Shown here: one piece after another, positions 26,489-35,116 of the stretch | How the letters are laid out: each line of letters begins with the position of its first letter | Numbering within the stretch: the first letter of the stretch is position 1 | Origin: Anaerolineae bacterium | GTDB taxonomy: Bacteria; Chloroflexota; Anaerolineae; Anaerolineales; Anaerolineaceae | Reading direction: 5' to 3' | Assembly (NCBI GenBank): GCA_013178295.1 | Contig: JABLWW010000003.1 | Location: 123,916 to 187,915, forward strand | Length of the DNA: 64,000 nucleotides | Made by a program: the position numbers and the translations under genes | The notes under the pieces: generated by a model | Databases searched by the model: none | Seen by the model: the letters and a program-made list of their open reading frames with translations, nothing else | What the model was told of the DNA's origin: nothing

Positions 26489-28714
26489 ATGTCAGCAATA
26501 GGACATTCCACAGTGAGAGTAGATGCTTCAGACAAGGTTACCGGCAGAGCGTTATATCCAGGGGACATCAATTTGCCGAACCAGGCGTATATGAAAATTC
26601 TTTTTTCGGACCGCCCGCATGCAATTATTCGCGAAATTGACACCACCCAGGCTGAGAAGCTCCCTGGTGTTCTGGCAGTGTTCACTGCTAGAGATGTGCC
26701 CAATAACGAGTACGGTTTGGGAATACCCGATCAGCCCGTATTATGTGGGCCTGGTTCAAATAAGCTCTATGCCGACCGTGTGCGTTTTATAGGTGATCAG
26801 GTCGCTTTGATCATTGCTGAAACAGAGGAAATAGCCCATAAGGCGTGTAAATTGGTGAATGTTGTCTATGAGGACTTGCCTATTATCACGGATGTCCTGG
26901 AGGCAAAAAAGGGTGATGCTTTTTTGCTACACCCAGATAGGGGCAGCAATGTTTTTGGCAGCTATCGCATCCGAAAAGGGGATGTTGAGAAAGCCTTTGC
27001 TAAGTGTGATGTGATTGTCGAAGGTACGTATACGACACCAGCACAGGAACACGCTTATCTTCAACCTGAAGCTGGGTTATCTTATATCGATGAAGAAGGG
27101 CGGGTAACTGTTGTGGTTGCGGGGCAATGGGCACACAAAGACCAGGAGCAAATTGCTCACGCCCTCAATTTGCCCAATGAGCAAATCAGGGTCATTTATC
27201 CTGCGATTGGGGGAGCGTTTGGCGGACGCGAGGACATGTCTGTGCAAATCGTTTTGGCTTTGGCAGCCTGGCGCCTTAGCCAAAGGGGCATTAACCGCCC
27301 AGTCAAGATCATTTGGAGTCGTGAGGAGTCTATCATTGGGCATCACAAACGCCATCCCTACATAATTCGCACACGGTGGGGAGCGACCCAGCAGGGTAAA
27401 GTGATTGCGGCGGAGGTTGAAATCATCGCTGATGGGGGCGCGTATGCATACACCTCGCCCAAGGTTTTAGGAAACGCAACACTGATGTGTACTGGGCCTT
27501 ATGTCATCGAGAATGTTAAAGTAGATGCCTGTACAGTGTACACAAATAATCTGCCCAATGGCGCCTTTCGAGGGTTTGGCGGTCCGCAAGCAGCCTTTGC
27601 TGCTGAAACGCAAATGAATAAACTGGCAGATGCTTTGGGGTTAGACCCTGTTGAAATCCGCTGGCGCAACTTGCTGGACGAGGGTGATTTGCTCTCTGTA
27701 CAATCCCCACTACCCAAAGGCGTTAGCATTCGCCAGGTTGTAGAAGATTGTGCACTGGCGGCAGGCTGGAAGAAAACAGCAAATGGCTGGCGACGTGAGA
27801 ATGCACAGAATGCCGCTACGCGTGCGAAGTACTTGAAGCGCGGGGTCGGCTTTGCCTGTGCTTTCAAGAATGTGGGGTTTTCGTTTGGGGCGCCGGAACA
27901 ATGCACTGCCACGATCGAGCTACACGGCGACGCTACCATTGAGAAGGCGATCCTTTACCATGCCGGAGCGGATGTGGGGCAGGGGGCACATACCGCATTT
28001 CGACAAATGGCGGCACACGCTTTGGGTCTCCCTGTTGAAAAGATTGAGCTGAGGATGTCTGATACGGCCACTTCACAGAACTCTGGCAGCGCTTCTGCCT
28101 CGCGGTTAACTTTTATGGCAGGTAATTCTATCAAAGGTGCAGCTGAAGAAGCGCTCAAAAAATGGCACAATGAGGAAAGACCAGCCATAGCCACTTTTCA
28201 GTATCGTCCGCCCGCGACAACACCATATAACGCAGAGACGGGCGAATCAACTCCCAACTTCGCGTATGGGTACGTGGCTGAAGCGACCGAAGTTGAGGTT
28301 GATATTGAAACCGGTGTTGTGCGCATAGATAAAGTATGGTGTTCCAACGACGTCGGTAAGGCTATCAACCCAATTGAGGTAGAGGGGCAGATTGAAGGGG
28401 CGGTGATCCAGGCTGCTGGTTATACCGTGCTGGAGAATTTTATTCAGAAAAATGGTCAGGTTTTGACGCCCTCGCTTTCTACCTACTTGATCCCCACCGT
28501 GCTGGATATTCCGCGAGAGGTTGAAACGCGGATTCTAGAGTACCCTGATCCAATTGGGCCATGGGGGGCACGCGGCATGGCTGAAATGCCATTTATGCCG
28601 CTGGCGCCCGCTGTAATTGCTGCGGTGCACGAGGCAACAGGTGTGTGGTTTAACCGTTTCCCTTTGACTCCGGAGACCGTACTATTTGGATTAGAAGAGC
28701 AACAGACCGCATAA
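26489..28714 (+). CDS. Molybdopterin-binding subunit of a xanthine dehydrogenase-like enzyme
   Basis: A 741-residue large subunit with the aldehyde oxidase/xanthine dehydrogenase hammerhead near residue 20, then IGGAFGGRED, AFRGFGGPQAAFAAE and the active-site Glu in ARGMAEMP. The start is ATG 26489 with GGGAGG six bases upstream. It has no iron-sulfur domain of its own and must pair with the FAD/2Fe-2S protein at 24665. It differs in motif detail from the XdhD-like enzyme upstream, so the two probably act on different substrates. Confidence 0.92.
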   Translation: MSAIGHSTVRVDASDKVTGRALYPGDINLPNQAYMKILFSDRPHAIIREIDTTQAEKLPGVLAVFTARDVPNNEYGLGIPDQPVLCGPGSNKLYADRVRFIGDQVALIIAETEEIAHKACKLVNVVYEDLPIITDVLEAKKGDAFLLHPDRGSNVFGSYRIRKGDVEKAFAKCDVIVEGTYTTPAQEHAYLQPEAGLSYIDEEGRVTVVVAGQWAHKDQEQIAHALNLPNEQIRVIYPAIGGAFGGREDMSVQIVLALAAWRLSQRGINRPVKIIWSREESIIGHHKRHPYIIRTRWGATQQGKVIAAEVEIIADGGAYAYTSPKVLGNATLMCTGPYVIENVKVDACTVYTNNLPNGAFRGFGGPQAAFAAETQMNKLADALGLDPVEIRWRNLLDEGDLLSVQSPLPKGVSIRQVVEDCALAAGWKKTANGWRRENAQNAATRAKYLKRGVGFACAFKNVGFSFGAPEQCTATIELHGDATIEKAILYHAGADVGQGAHTAFRQMAAHALGLPVEKIELRMSDTATSQNSGSASASRLTFMAGNSIKGAAEEALKKWHNEERPAIATFQYRPPATTPYNAETGESTPNFAYGYVAEATEVEVDIETGVVRIDKVWCSNDVGKAINPIEVEGQIEGAVIQAAGYTVLENFIQKNGQVLTPSLSTYLIPTVLDIPREVETRILEYPDPIGPWGARGMAEMPFMPLAPAVIAAVHEATGVWFNRFPLTPETVLFGLEEQQTA

Positions 28715-28727
28715 CTTGGAGGAACAT

Positions 28728-29354
28728 GTGGTGGCAAGTTTTGAACCTGTTGCAGGCATCGTGCTTGCCGCCGGTGGGGCAACACGATTTGGCAAAGATA
28801 AGATATTGGAAAACTGGCACGGGGAGCCGCTTGTGCGGCATGTCGCCCAGACAGCGCTAAAAGCAGGGCTTTCTCCGGTTGTTGTTGTTCTTGGCGCGGT
28901 TGTTGACGCGGCTATCGCCGCGCTTAGTGATTTGCCAGTGCAGATTGTGGTAAACCCAGAGTGGGCAAACGGACAAAGCACATCGCTCAGCGCTGGTCTG
29001 CGCAGTTTGCCCAACCAGGTAGGCGCAGCGCTTTTCTTGCTGGCAGATCAACCTCAGATATCTGCGAGGTTAATTGAGGGTTTGCTTGCACTGCACCATA
29101 ACACGTTAGCGGCAGTGGTGATGCCTCGGGTAAAGGGAAGAAGAGCTAACCCAGTTCTGTTTGACCGGGTAGCATTTGACGATTTGCTCAATATCAAGGG
29201 AGACACCGGCGGCAGAGCAATCATGGAGCGTTATCCGGTCGCCTGGCTTGATTGGGACGACGAAAGCATTCTTTTGGATATAGACACTCCCGAGGACTAT
29301 CAGCAACTTTTAGCGCTGGCGAATGCCAAAAAAGACGAACAGAACGCCTCTTGA
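28728..29354 (+). CDS. mocA: MocA-like molybdenum cofactor cytidylyltransferase
   Basis: A 208-residue nucleotidyltransferase with VLAAGGATRFGKDK (the LAAGxSxRxGxxK motif with Ala in place of Ser) and the metal motif LADQPQI. MocA joins CTP to molybdopterin, giving the dinucleotide cofactor used by many hydroxylases, and releases pyrophosphate. The start is GTG 28728 or 28731, both spaced from TGGAGGA; no in-frame ATG is suitable. It ends the operon. A related YgfJ-type role is equally compatible. Confidence 0.88.
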   Translation: MVASFEPVAGIVLAAGGATRFGKDKILENWHGEPLVRHVAQTALKAGLSPVVVVLGAVVDAAIAALSDLPVQIVVNPEWANGQSTSLSAGLRSLPNQVGAALFLLADQPQISARLIEGLLALHHNTLAAVVMPRVKGRRANPVLFDRVAFDDLLNIKGDTGGRAIMERYPVAWLDWDDESILLDIDTPEDYQQLLALANAKKDEQNAS

Positions 29355-29463
29355 CTGCCGTATATTGATACACATTACCAGCCTTCTCTCTTGCCGGTCA
29401 TGCAGCCGGTGGAGTTTCTAGCAACGTTATGATTTCACCAAGATCGGGCAATGAGCGTTTTTT

Positions 29464-30219
29464 TCAACTACTGATGTTCAACGCCTCGGATAGCTTTTCG
29501 ATGTTGAAATCTATGACGATTGTCCCATTAATGTCAAATGTGGGGGTAATCTGCTTCCCGTTTGCCCATTTGCGTACCTGTGCAGCACCGGCTGGCACTT
29601 TATCAATATCCACTTCCTGATAGCTGATATTGTGTTCCTGCAGCCATGCCCGTGCCCGACGACAGTCAGGACACCAGCTCGTACAATACATCACCACGCC
29701 GCCTTGCGGCAGCGCGTTGTTGCTAGCCGTTTCAGGTAATGGTTCTTGTTTTTTGTTTGTTGAGGTAATCTTTTCTAGTTCCGAAAACAAAACATCGTTA
29801 CTGGGCTGGTCGTCCAGCGCATGAATGTCTATATACTGGATATATCCTTCCTTATCGATGATAAATATAGCGCGCTCGCTATGTCCCTCGGCTCTCAACA
29901 CCCCGTATCGTTCCGCCACGCTGCCATGTGGCCAAAAATCGCTGAGCAAAGGGTAACTGATTCCGCCAAGACTATCTGCCCATGCCTTCAAACATGGAAT
30001 ATGATCAACGCTAATGCCCAGAACCTGGACGCCTAATCCCTCAAACCGGGCAAGATTTGCCTGGTATGATGGGATCTGATTTGTTCATATTGGTGTCCAT
30101 GCTAATGGGAAAAAAGCTAGAACAACCGTTCTTCCTCGAAACTCTGATAGACGAACATCTTTTCCTAGGGTAGAGGGAAGGGTGAAATCGGGGGCTAAGT
30201 CTCCAACTTTCAGCTTCAT
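29464..30219 (-). CDS. Peroxiredoxin-glutaredoxin fusion, probable selenoprotein (TGA = Sec45)
   Basis: Reading from ATG 30219 (AAGGAG eight bases upstream) gives [16 protein letters not shown], a peroxiredoxin start, then PLAWTPI followed by an in-frame TGA at 30087-30085. That is exactly the peroxidatic Cys position of the PxxxTxxC motif, and the frame continues open for 206 more codons. A hairpin at 30075-30036 starts nine bases after the TGA, as bacterial SECIS elements do. Residue spacing (Sec45, C76) resembles AhpE. The C-terminal third is a glutaredoxin/mycoredoxin-like domain with C183 and C186 in SWCPDC, a likely built-in reductant. It is 251 residues if read through. A TGC-to-TGA mutation is the alternative. 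Confidence 0.82.
30036..30075 (-). promoter_or_regulatory. Candidate bacterial SECIS hairpin
   Basis: On the minus strand an outer stem ATCCC (30075-30071) pairs with GGGAT (30040-30036). An inner stem at 30064-30057 pairs with 30053-30046 with one A-C mismatch and an ATC loop. It begins nine bases after the TGA codon, and its apical loop lies about 28 bases downstream of it. The fold was read by eye. Confidence 0.55.
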
Positions 30220-30258
30220 GTAATATTCTCCTTGTCATCTGTAATTATTATACGACAT

Positions 30259-30286
30259 ATTATACCCGTATTATAATAATTATCAA
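30259..30286 (-). promoter_or_regulatory. Promoter of the selenoprotein peroxiredoxin
   Basis: TTGATA (30286-30281) and a perfect TATAAT (30264-30259) are separated by 16 bases. A Fur/PerR-like box overlaps the -35 element. Confidence 0.7.
30271..30285. promoter_or_regulatory. Fur/PerR-like operator
   Basis: TTATAATAATTATCA matches the PerR box (TTATAATnATTATAA) at 13 of 14 fixed positions and the Fur box (TGATAATnATTATCA) equally well. A weaker copy lies at 30239-30253, on the other side of the -10. Location over a peroxiredoxin promoter favours peroxide-responsive control. Confidence 0.55.
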
Positions 30287-30477
30287 GTCGTGTGTCAGTC
30301 AAAAGTTTGTACGAAAATTTCGGAAAGGTGGTAAAAAAAAAGGCAAACACAACGGCTTGGAGAGACCTGGCAAAAAAAATTGTAATGTTATCGTGTGGAA
30401 AGGGGTATAATCAGAAAGCGGTGTTTTTCCTTACTCTGTTTGCAAAATAGTCAGTTTTTCAGGGAATCATATTGTTT

Positions 30478-30508
30478 TTGTTAATGATTGTTATCAAAAG
30501 CATAAAAT
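30478..30508 (+). promoter_or_regulatory. Probable promoter of the LarA-type gene
   Basis: TTGTTA (30478-30483) and TAAAAT (30503-30508) with a 19-base spacer; the -10 ends nine bases before the ATG at 30518, which has no ribosome site, so a leaderless message is likely. A second, isolated TATAAT lies at 30406-30411. The interval 30287-30477 otherwise shows no gene. Confidence 0.45.
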
Positions 30509-30517
30509 AAAACAACA

Positions 30518-31780
30518 ATGAAAAGCTACTCTTTGCCCTATGGGAATACCGAGCTGATCTTTGATTTGCCAGATGAGTCCATGGTTGATGTGATCAGCCC
30601 GGTGGATTTACCGCCAGCCCCCAACCCGCTTGACGAAGTGCGACGTTCTTTGCTCGCTCCGTTTGGCAAGACAATCAAAGATTTCTCCGGCGCAGCTTCA
30701 GCCGCCATCGCAATTAATGACAAAACTCGACCTGTGCCGCATCAACACCTCCTCCCTCCCCTACTGGAGATGCTACAACAAATAGGCGTTCCTCGACAGA
30801 GTACTTTCCTTGTGGTTGCATCTGGCACGCACTCTCCTATGCCGCCCAGCGAATATTCGGATATTTTACCTCCAGAAATTATTGAAAAATACCCTGTAAT
30901 TTCGCACAATTGCGAGGATGACAAGATGCTGGTTTATATTGGTAACACCAGCAGAAACACCCCTGTTTATATCAATCGTCGTTATTACGAGGCTGATCTC
31001 AAGATCGCTGTTGGCAACATCGAACCACATCATTTTATGGGGTTTTCGGGCGGTGCGAAAAGCGTTTCCATCGGTCTAACTGGTCGTAAAACAATAACCG
31101 CAAATCACTCTTTTCTAACTGATCCTCGCGCCGACATTGGTGTTTACGAAGAAAACCCCATGCGACAGGATGTGGAAGAAATCGGCGATATGGTGGGGGT
31201 ACAATTTGCGCTCAATGCAGTATTGAATTCTAAGAAGAAGATAGCCTTTGCTCTGGCTGGAAATCCCCGCCAAGTGATGGAAAAGGGTATCGAAATCGTA
31301 CGTGATAAATGCCAGGTCACTGTGGATACCCCCTATGATCTCGTGATTGCTTCGCCAGGAGGGTTCCCAAAAGACATCAATTTATATCAGGCGCAAAAAG
31401 GTATCTCTCATTCGTCTGCTATTGTCAGAGACGGCGGGGTAATTATTCTGGCTGCTGCATGTCCTGAGGGCAGCGGAAGTCAGTCCTTTGAACAGTTCAT
31501 GCAGGGCATTTCATCTTGCGAAGAGGTTTTTGCCAAATTTGAACGGGAAGGCTTTAAAATCGGGCCGCATAAAGCTTTCCAGATAGCCCGTATTGCTTCC
31601 AAGAAACACATTCTTCTTATCTCGCAGTTGCCCCCTGCAATGGTACGCGGCTGGTTGATGATACCACAGGCAGATAGCCACAGCGCAATACAAAGTGCCA
31701 TGCAACTCCTGCCCAACATTGCAAAAATTGCAATTATGCCCAGGGCTACAAACACAATTCCGCGGCTCAGGAAGAGCTAA
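30518..31780 (+). CDS. LarA-family nickel-pincer racemase/epimerase
   Basis: A 420-residue DUF2088 protein. H105, H171, K181 and H197 lie at the same spacing as H108, H174, K184 and H200 of Lactobacillus plantarum lactate racemase, the residues for proton transfer, cofactor attachment and nickel binding. Motifs DKTRPVP, GTHSP and HHFMGFSGGAK are intact. The family racemises lactate, malate and other 2-hydroxyacids, so the substrate is open. The cofactor genes larB, larC and larE are not in the window. Confidence 0.85.
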   Translation: MKSYSLPYGNTELIFDLPDESMVDVISPVDLPPAPNPLDEVRRSLLAPFGKTIKDFSGAASAAIAINDKTRPVPHQHLLPPLLEMLQQIGVPRQSTFLVVASGTHSPMPPSEYSDILPPEIIEKYPVISHNCEDDKMLVYIGNTSRNTPVYINRRYYEADLKIAVGNIEPHHFMGFSGGAKSVSIGLTGRKTITANHSFLTDPRADIGVYEENPMRQDVEEIGDMVGVQFALNAVLNSKKKIAFALAGNPRQVMEKGIEIVRDKCQVTVDTPYDLVIASPGGFPKDINLYQAQKGISHSSAIVRDGGVIILAAACPEGSGSQSFEQFMQGISSCEEVFAKFEREGFKIGPHKAFQIARIASKKHILLISQLPPAMVRGWLMIPQADSHSAIQSAMQLLPNIAKIAIMPRATNTIPRLRKS

Positions 31781-31834
31781 AAGTTTTGTTTGGGGTTATA
31801 ATCTATAGTATCTCTCAGGAAAGGAAGTATTCTT

Positions 31835-32185
31835 ATGAGTGAAACCGTAACGATGCCTGGCAAAACCACAATAGCACCCGATGTCTTGCTGACCATTGCG
31901 CGATTAACCGCCTTGAGTGTGCCGGGGGTGGCACGGCTGGCAAATGTCTCAGGCGGTGTTAATTCAATTTTTAAGGGCGGAGTGTATGAAGGGGTTCGTA
32001 TTGCAGTTGATCATGGCATTGTCAATGTGGATATTTATGTGATACTTCAGAGAGATGTCAATGTGCGTGAGGTTTGCCGCAATATTCAAGCGCATATTGC
32101 CAGGGCAATTTCCGAAATGGTGGGAATGGAAGTAGGGCGAGTAAATATACATGTTGAAGATATAAACGTAGAATCCAACGTGTGA
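31835..32185 (+). CDS. Asp23/Gls24 family protein
   Basis: A 116-residue protein of the Asp23 family, recognised by IAPDVLLTIARLTALSVPGV, GGVYEGVRI and the DVREVCRNIQAHI helix. Members are small cytosolic proteins tied to cell-envelope stress in Firmicutes. AAGGAAG precedes the ATG, and a TATAAT lies at 31797-31802. It is six bases upstream of nusB, a conserved pairing in many Gram-positive-type genomes. Confidence 0.92.
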   Translation: MSETVTMPGKTTIAPDVLLTIARLTALSVPGVARLANVSGGVNSIFKGGVYEGVRIAVDHGIVNVDIYVILQRDVNVREVCRNIQAHIARAISEMVGMEVGRVNIHVEDINVESNV

Positions 32186-32191
32186 GCGTGT

Positions 32192-32620
32192 ATGAAATCT
32201 CGTACCAAGGCTCGTTGTGTTGCCTTACAGGTCTTGTATGAAGTTGATTTGACCGGGCATGCACCTGCAGAGGCTCTGCAGCAGCGTCTGCAGGAAGAGC
32301 CCCTTGAAGATAAATTCGCCGATTTTTGTCGCCAGATTGTATTTGAAGTCTGGAAGATGAGCGCCAAACTGGATGCTGTCATTGCCCAGCACGCTCCCGA
32401 GTGGCCTTTGGATCAAGTCGCTACAATTGATCGTAACATTATTCGTATTGCGTTATGGGAATTTGCTGTGGCAGAGATAACCCCTGTCAAAGTAGCCATC
32501 AACGAGGCAATAGAGCTGGCAAAGTTTTTTGGTTCGGATAGTACGCCAAGATTTGTCAATGGGGTTTTGGGCAGCCTGGCAGCGCATCAAAAAGAAGTGC
32601 AATCGTTGATGATGCAATGA
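32192..32620 (+). CDS. nusB: Transcription antitermination factor NusB
   Basis: A 142-residue all-helical protein with the NusB features KARCVALQVLYEVD at the N terminus, IDRNIIRIALWEF in the middle and VAINEAIELAKFFGSD, RFVNGVLG near the end. NusB binds boxA RNA with ribosomal protein S10 and supports rRNA transcription. It follows asp23 directly. Confidence 0.96.
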   Translation: MKSRTKARCVALQVLYEVDLTGHAPAEALQQRLQEEPLEDKFADFCRQIVFEVWKMSAKLDAVIAQHAPEWPLDQVATIDRNIIRIALWEFAVAEITPVKVAINEAIELAKFFGSDSTPRFVNGVLGSLAAHQKEVQSLMMQ

Positions 32621-32649
32621 TATCAGTTTAATACCCAAGCGAGAAACCA

Positions 32650-35112
32650 TTGAAACTCATTCGCCGTTTCGCTTTTGTGGTTATTTTGTTTTCTGGTTTG
32701 GTTGACGCCTGTGCCTATAACCTTCCCACTGTCCCGCCATTTCAAATGGATGATTCTGGTGGACAAGTAGTATTTCCTGATTCTGAAGTTGAGTTTGAAG
32801 CACGCCTCCTCTTTCAGCCGCAAATGGATATCCCTGTCTATTTACAGATTATGGATGCGTTTGCGCCAGAGATAGACACACAGGTTGATCTGTACCAGCT
32901 CCAGCCACGCGGGCAAAATGTTTATGGCTTGAAGCTCACCCAACCATTTGGCAGCATTGTCAGGTACCGTTATTTTTATAGCGATCCTGCCAACCCCGAA
33001 CTAGATTGTCTGGGAAAACCGGTTGAACAGCGCTTTTATCGTTTTGCAGGTAATGGGAAGGTGCAAGATATTATTTGCGCTTTCGAGCCTGCTCCTTATA
33101 ATGGTGAGACTGGGAGAATCAGTGGCCAAATTTTCAGTCAAAAAGATGGCGCCCCCCTGGTAGATATTCTGGTCTCATCCGGCGGACAGTACACATTTAC
33201 TGCCTCAGACGGCTCATTTCTGATTGATCATTTGCCCACAGGGACGCATAATTTGTTTGCAATGAGCGTCACAGGTGAGCATGAGCCTTTTCAACAAGGC
33301 GCTGAGGTGGCTGCCAATTCCACCACGCTGGCATTAATCCACATGAAGCCAGCAAAAATCGTAGAGATTAAATTCAATGTTCAAGTGGAAGAAGCTCAAT
33401 CTGAAAACTTGCCAATACGCATGGCAGGTAACTTATACCAGTTTGGCTATACCTTCTCCTGGCCGCCAGGAGGGAGCAACTTGCCGTCCTTACGTGCTCC
33501 TTTGCTTGTAAAGGATATCTCTGCCAATCAATACTCAATAACCCTATCTCTTCCCTCTGGGTATGACTTTCGGTATAAATACACGCTTGGCAATGGCTTT
33601 ATCAATGGCGAATTAGACAAAACGGGTAAGGCTTTAACCAGGCAATTGCTTGTACCAGAAGCAAATGATACGATTGAGGACGGCATAGCGGCTTTTTCTA
33701 TGGCGAATATTGCGCCGCTGCCGTTTATGGTCAGAGTGCCCAACAGCACTCCCCCATCCGATATCATCTCTATCCAGTTCAATCTCAACGGCTGGCGAGA
33801 CCCTATACCGATGTGTTCCTTAGGGGATAATCAATGGTTGTTCACCTTATACAACCCGTTGCAAAACATCCATGACGCTTCCTACCGGTATTGCAGAAAC
33901 GAACAATGTGGTTTTGCCGATGACATTGCAACAATGGGAAAGGATTCGCCTGGCTTGCCGGTCGCTCAACGGCTTCTTGCCCCCAACACGTGGGATACAG
34001 TGGCAGAGTGGGCATATTCAAGCCGGGCGCTTGAACAGGCAACTGTTGTTGGGCATCCGGTGCGGCCTCGTAGTTCCGGCTTCATAACGGGAGTGGAACT
34101 CATTTCACCCTATTCGCCTACCTGGTTGCCTTATATGGAGAGCGCTTTTCAGAATATTCATGCATTGGGGGCAAACAGGGTTTTTCTGCCATCTGCCTGG
34201 GGCTTGATTGATGACTCAAAGCCCGTACTGGACGTACTACCAGGGCAAACCCCTCTTTGGGCTGAAATGACACAAATGTTGGAAATGGCAAACCGCCAGG
34301 GCTTGAGGGTGGTTATTTACCCAATGATACATTTTGATGAGCCAATAGAAGCGTGGTGGCAAAACACAAAGCGCGACGCCATCTGGTGGCAAAACTGGTT
34401 TGACCGCTATCGGGTGTTTATGCTGCATCATGCTGATCTCGCAGAGAGCAAAGGTGCGGCTGGCTTGGTTTTAGATGGAGGGTATATCCTGCCCTTCGTG
34501 CTTGATGTTCAGTTTAGTGATGGCAGTTACTCAAATCCCCCCGAGGATGCCGAAGGGCAGATGCTGTCGCTGATACAAGAAATCCGTTCGCGTTATCATG
34601 GGACTTTGTTTTGGGCGTTGAGCAATCCGTCTGACCTGAAAGTGTTTGACGATCTTGCTGGGGAAGCGGATTGGATTTACCTGAACTTCTCCCCTCCCCT
34701 GAACTCTATATCCGATCAGCCAGACATCAACGCCGAAGTCAGCAAACAGTTGGATAACATCATATACCCAGCTTATGTTGAAACAAACAAGCCGCTGGTT
34801 ATCGGGATACGTTACCCATCCGAGGCAGGCGCACGGAATGGCTGCACCTCTCGTTTTGGTGATTGCTGGCGGACAGAAGAGAGCAATTTAGCCAGTCTTG
34901 CGCCCGAAGATTACGTCATTGACGAGAAGTTGCAGGATCAGATATATGCTGCTTACCTATACGCAATCAACCAGCGCGATTGGGTCAAGGGATTTGTATC
35001 CCAAGGGTATTATCCACCAGCGGCGTTAGCCGATCCTGGGACTTCAATTCACGGAAAACTTGTTTCTGCCACTCTGTGGTACTGGTATCCGCGTATGGTA
35101 GCCGAAAAATAG
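32650..35112 (+). CDS. Large secreted lipoprotein with glycosidase-like C-terminal domain
   Basis: An 820-residue exported protein. The N terminus (basic residues, hydrophobic stretch, VDAC) fits a lipoprotein signal with Cys near residue 22. About residues 50-150 form a beta domain; 155-215 resemble a carboxypeptidase regulatory-like domain (ISGQIFSQKDGAPLVDILVS); two more beta domains follow. Residues about 480-820 look like a TIM barrel of the glycoside-hydrolase type (NIHALGANRVFLPSAWG, MLEMANRQGLRVVIYP, KGFVSQGYY). A TTG start is used. I cannot assign a CAZy family or substrate; surface polysaccharide processing is a guess. Confidence 0.75.
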   Translation: MKLIRRFAFVVILFSGLVDACAYNLPTVPPFQMDDSGGQVVFPDSEVEFEARLLFQPQMDIPVYLQIMDAFAPEIDTQVDLYQLQPRGQNVYGLKLTQPFGSIVRYRYFYSDPANPELDCLGKPVEQRFYRFAGNGKVQDIICAFEPAPYNGETGRISGQIFSQKDGAPLVDILVSSGGQYTFTASDGSFLIDHLPTGTHNLFAMSVTGEHEPFQQGAEVAANSTTLALIHMKPAKIVEIKFNVQVEEAQSENLPIRMAGNLYQFGYTFSWPPGGSNLPSLRAPLLVKDISANQYSITLSLPSGYDFRYKYTLGNGFINGELDKTGKALTRQLLVPEANDTIEDGIAAFSMANIAPLPFMVRVPNSTPPSDIISIQFNLNGWRDPIPMCSLGDNQWLFTLYNPLQNIHDASYRYCRNEQCGFADDIATMGKDSPGLPVAQRLLAPNTWDTVAEWAYSSRALEQATVVGHPVRPRSSGFITGVELISPYSPTWLPYMESAFQNIHALGANRVFLPSAWGLIDDSKPVLDVLPGQTPLWAEMTQMLEMANRQGLRVVIYPMIHFDEPIEAWWQNTKRDAIWWQNWFDRYRVFMLHHADLAESKGAAGLVLDGGYILPFVLDVQFSDGSYSNPPEDAEGQMLSLIQEIRSRYHGTLFWALSNPSDLKVFDDLAGEADWIYLNFSPPLNSISDQPDINAEVSKQLDNIIYPAYVETNKPLVIGIRYPSEAGARNGCTSRFGDCWRTEESNLASLAPEDYVIDEKLQDQIYAAYLYAINQRDWVKGFVSQGYYPPAALADPGTSIHGKLVSATLWYWYPRMVAEK

Positions 35113-35116
35113 ACGA

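Noticed and set aside
29464..30219. Peroxiredoxin pseudogene broken by a stop codon
   Set aside because: A single TGA exactly at the catalytic Cys codon, an otherwise intact frame, a downstream hairpin and intact promoter argue for selenocysteine, though mutation is not excluded.
30041..30238. A 65-codon minus-strand frame
   Set aside because: It is a different frame across the 5' part of the peroxiredoxin gene and carries none of the family motifs.
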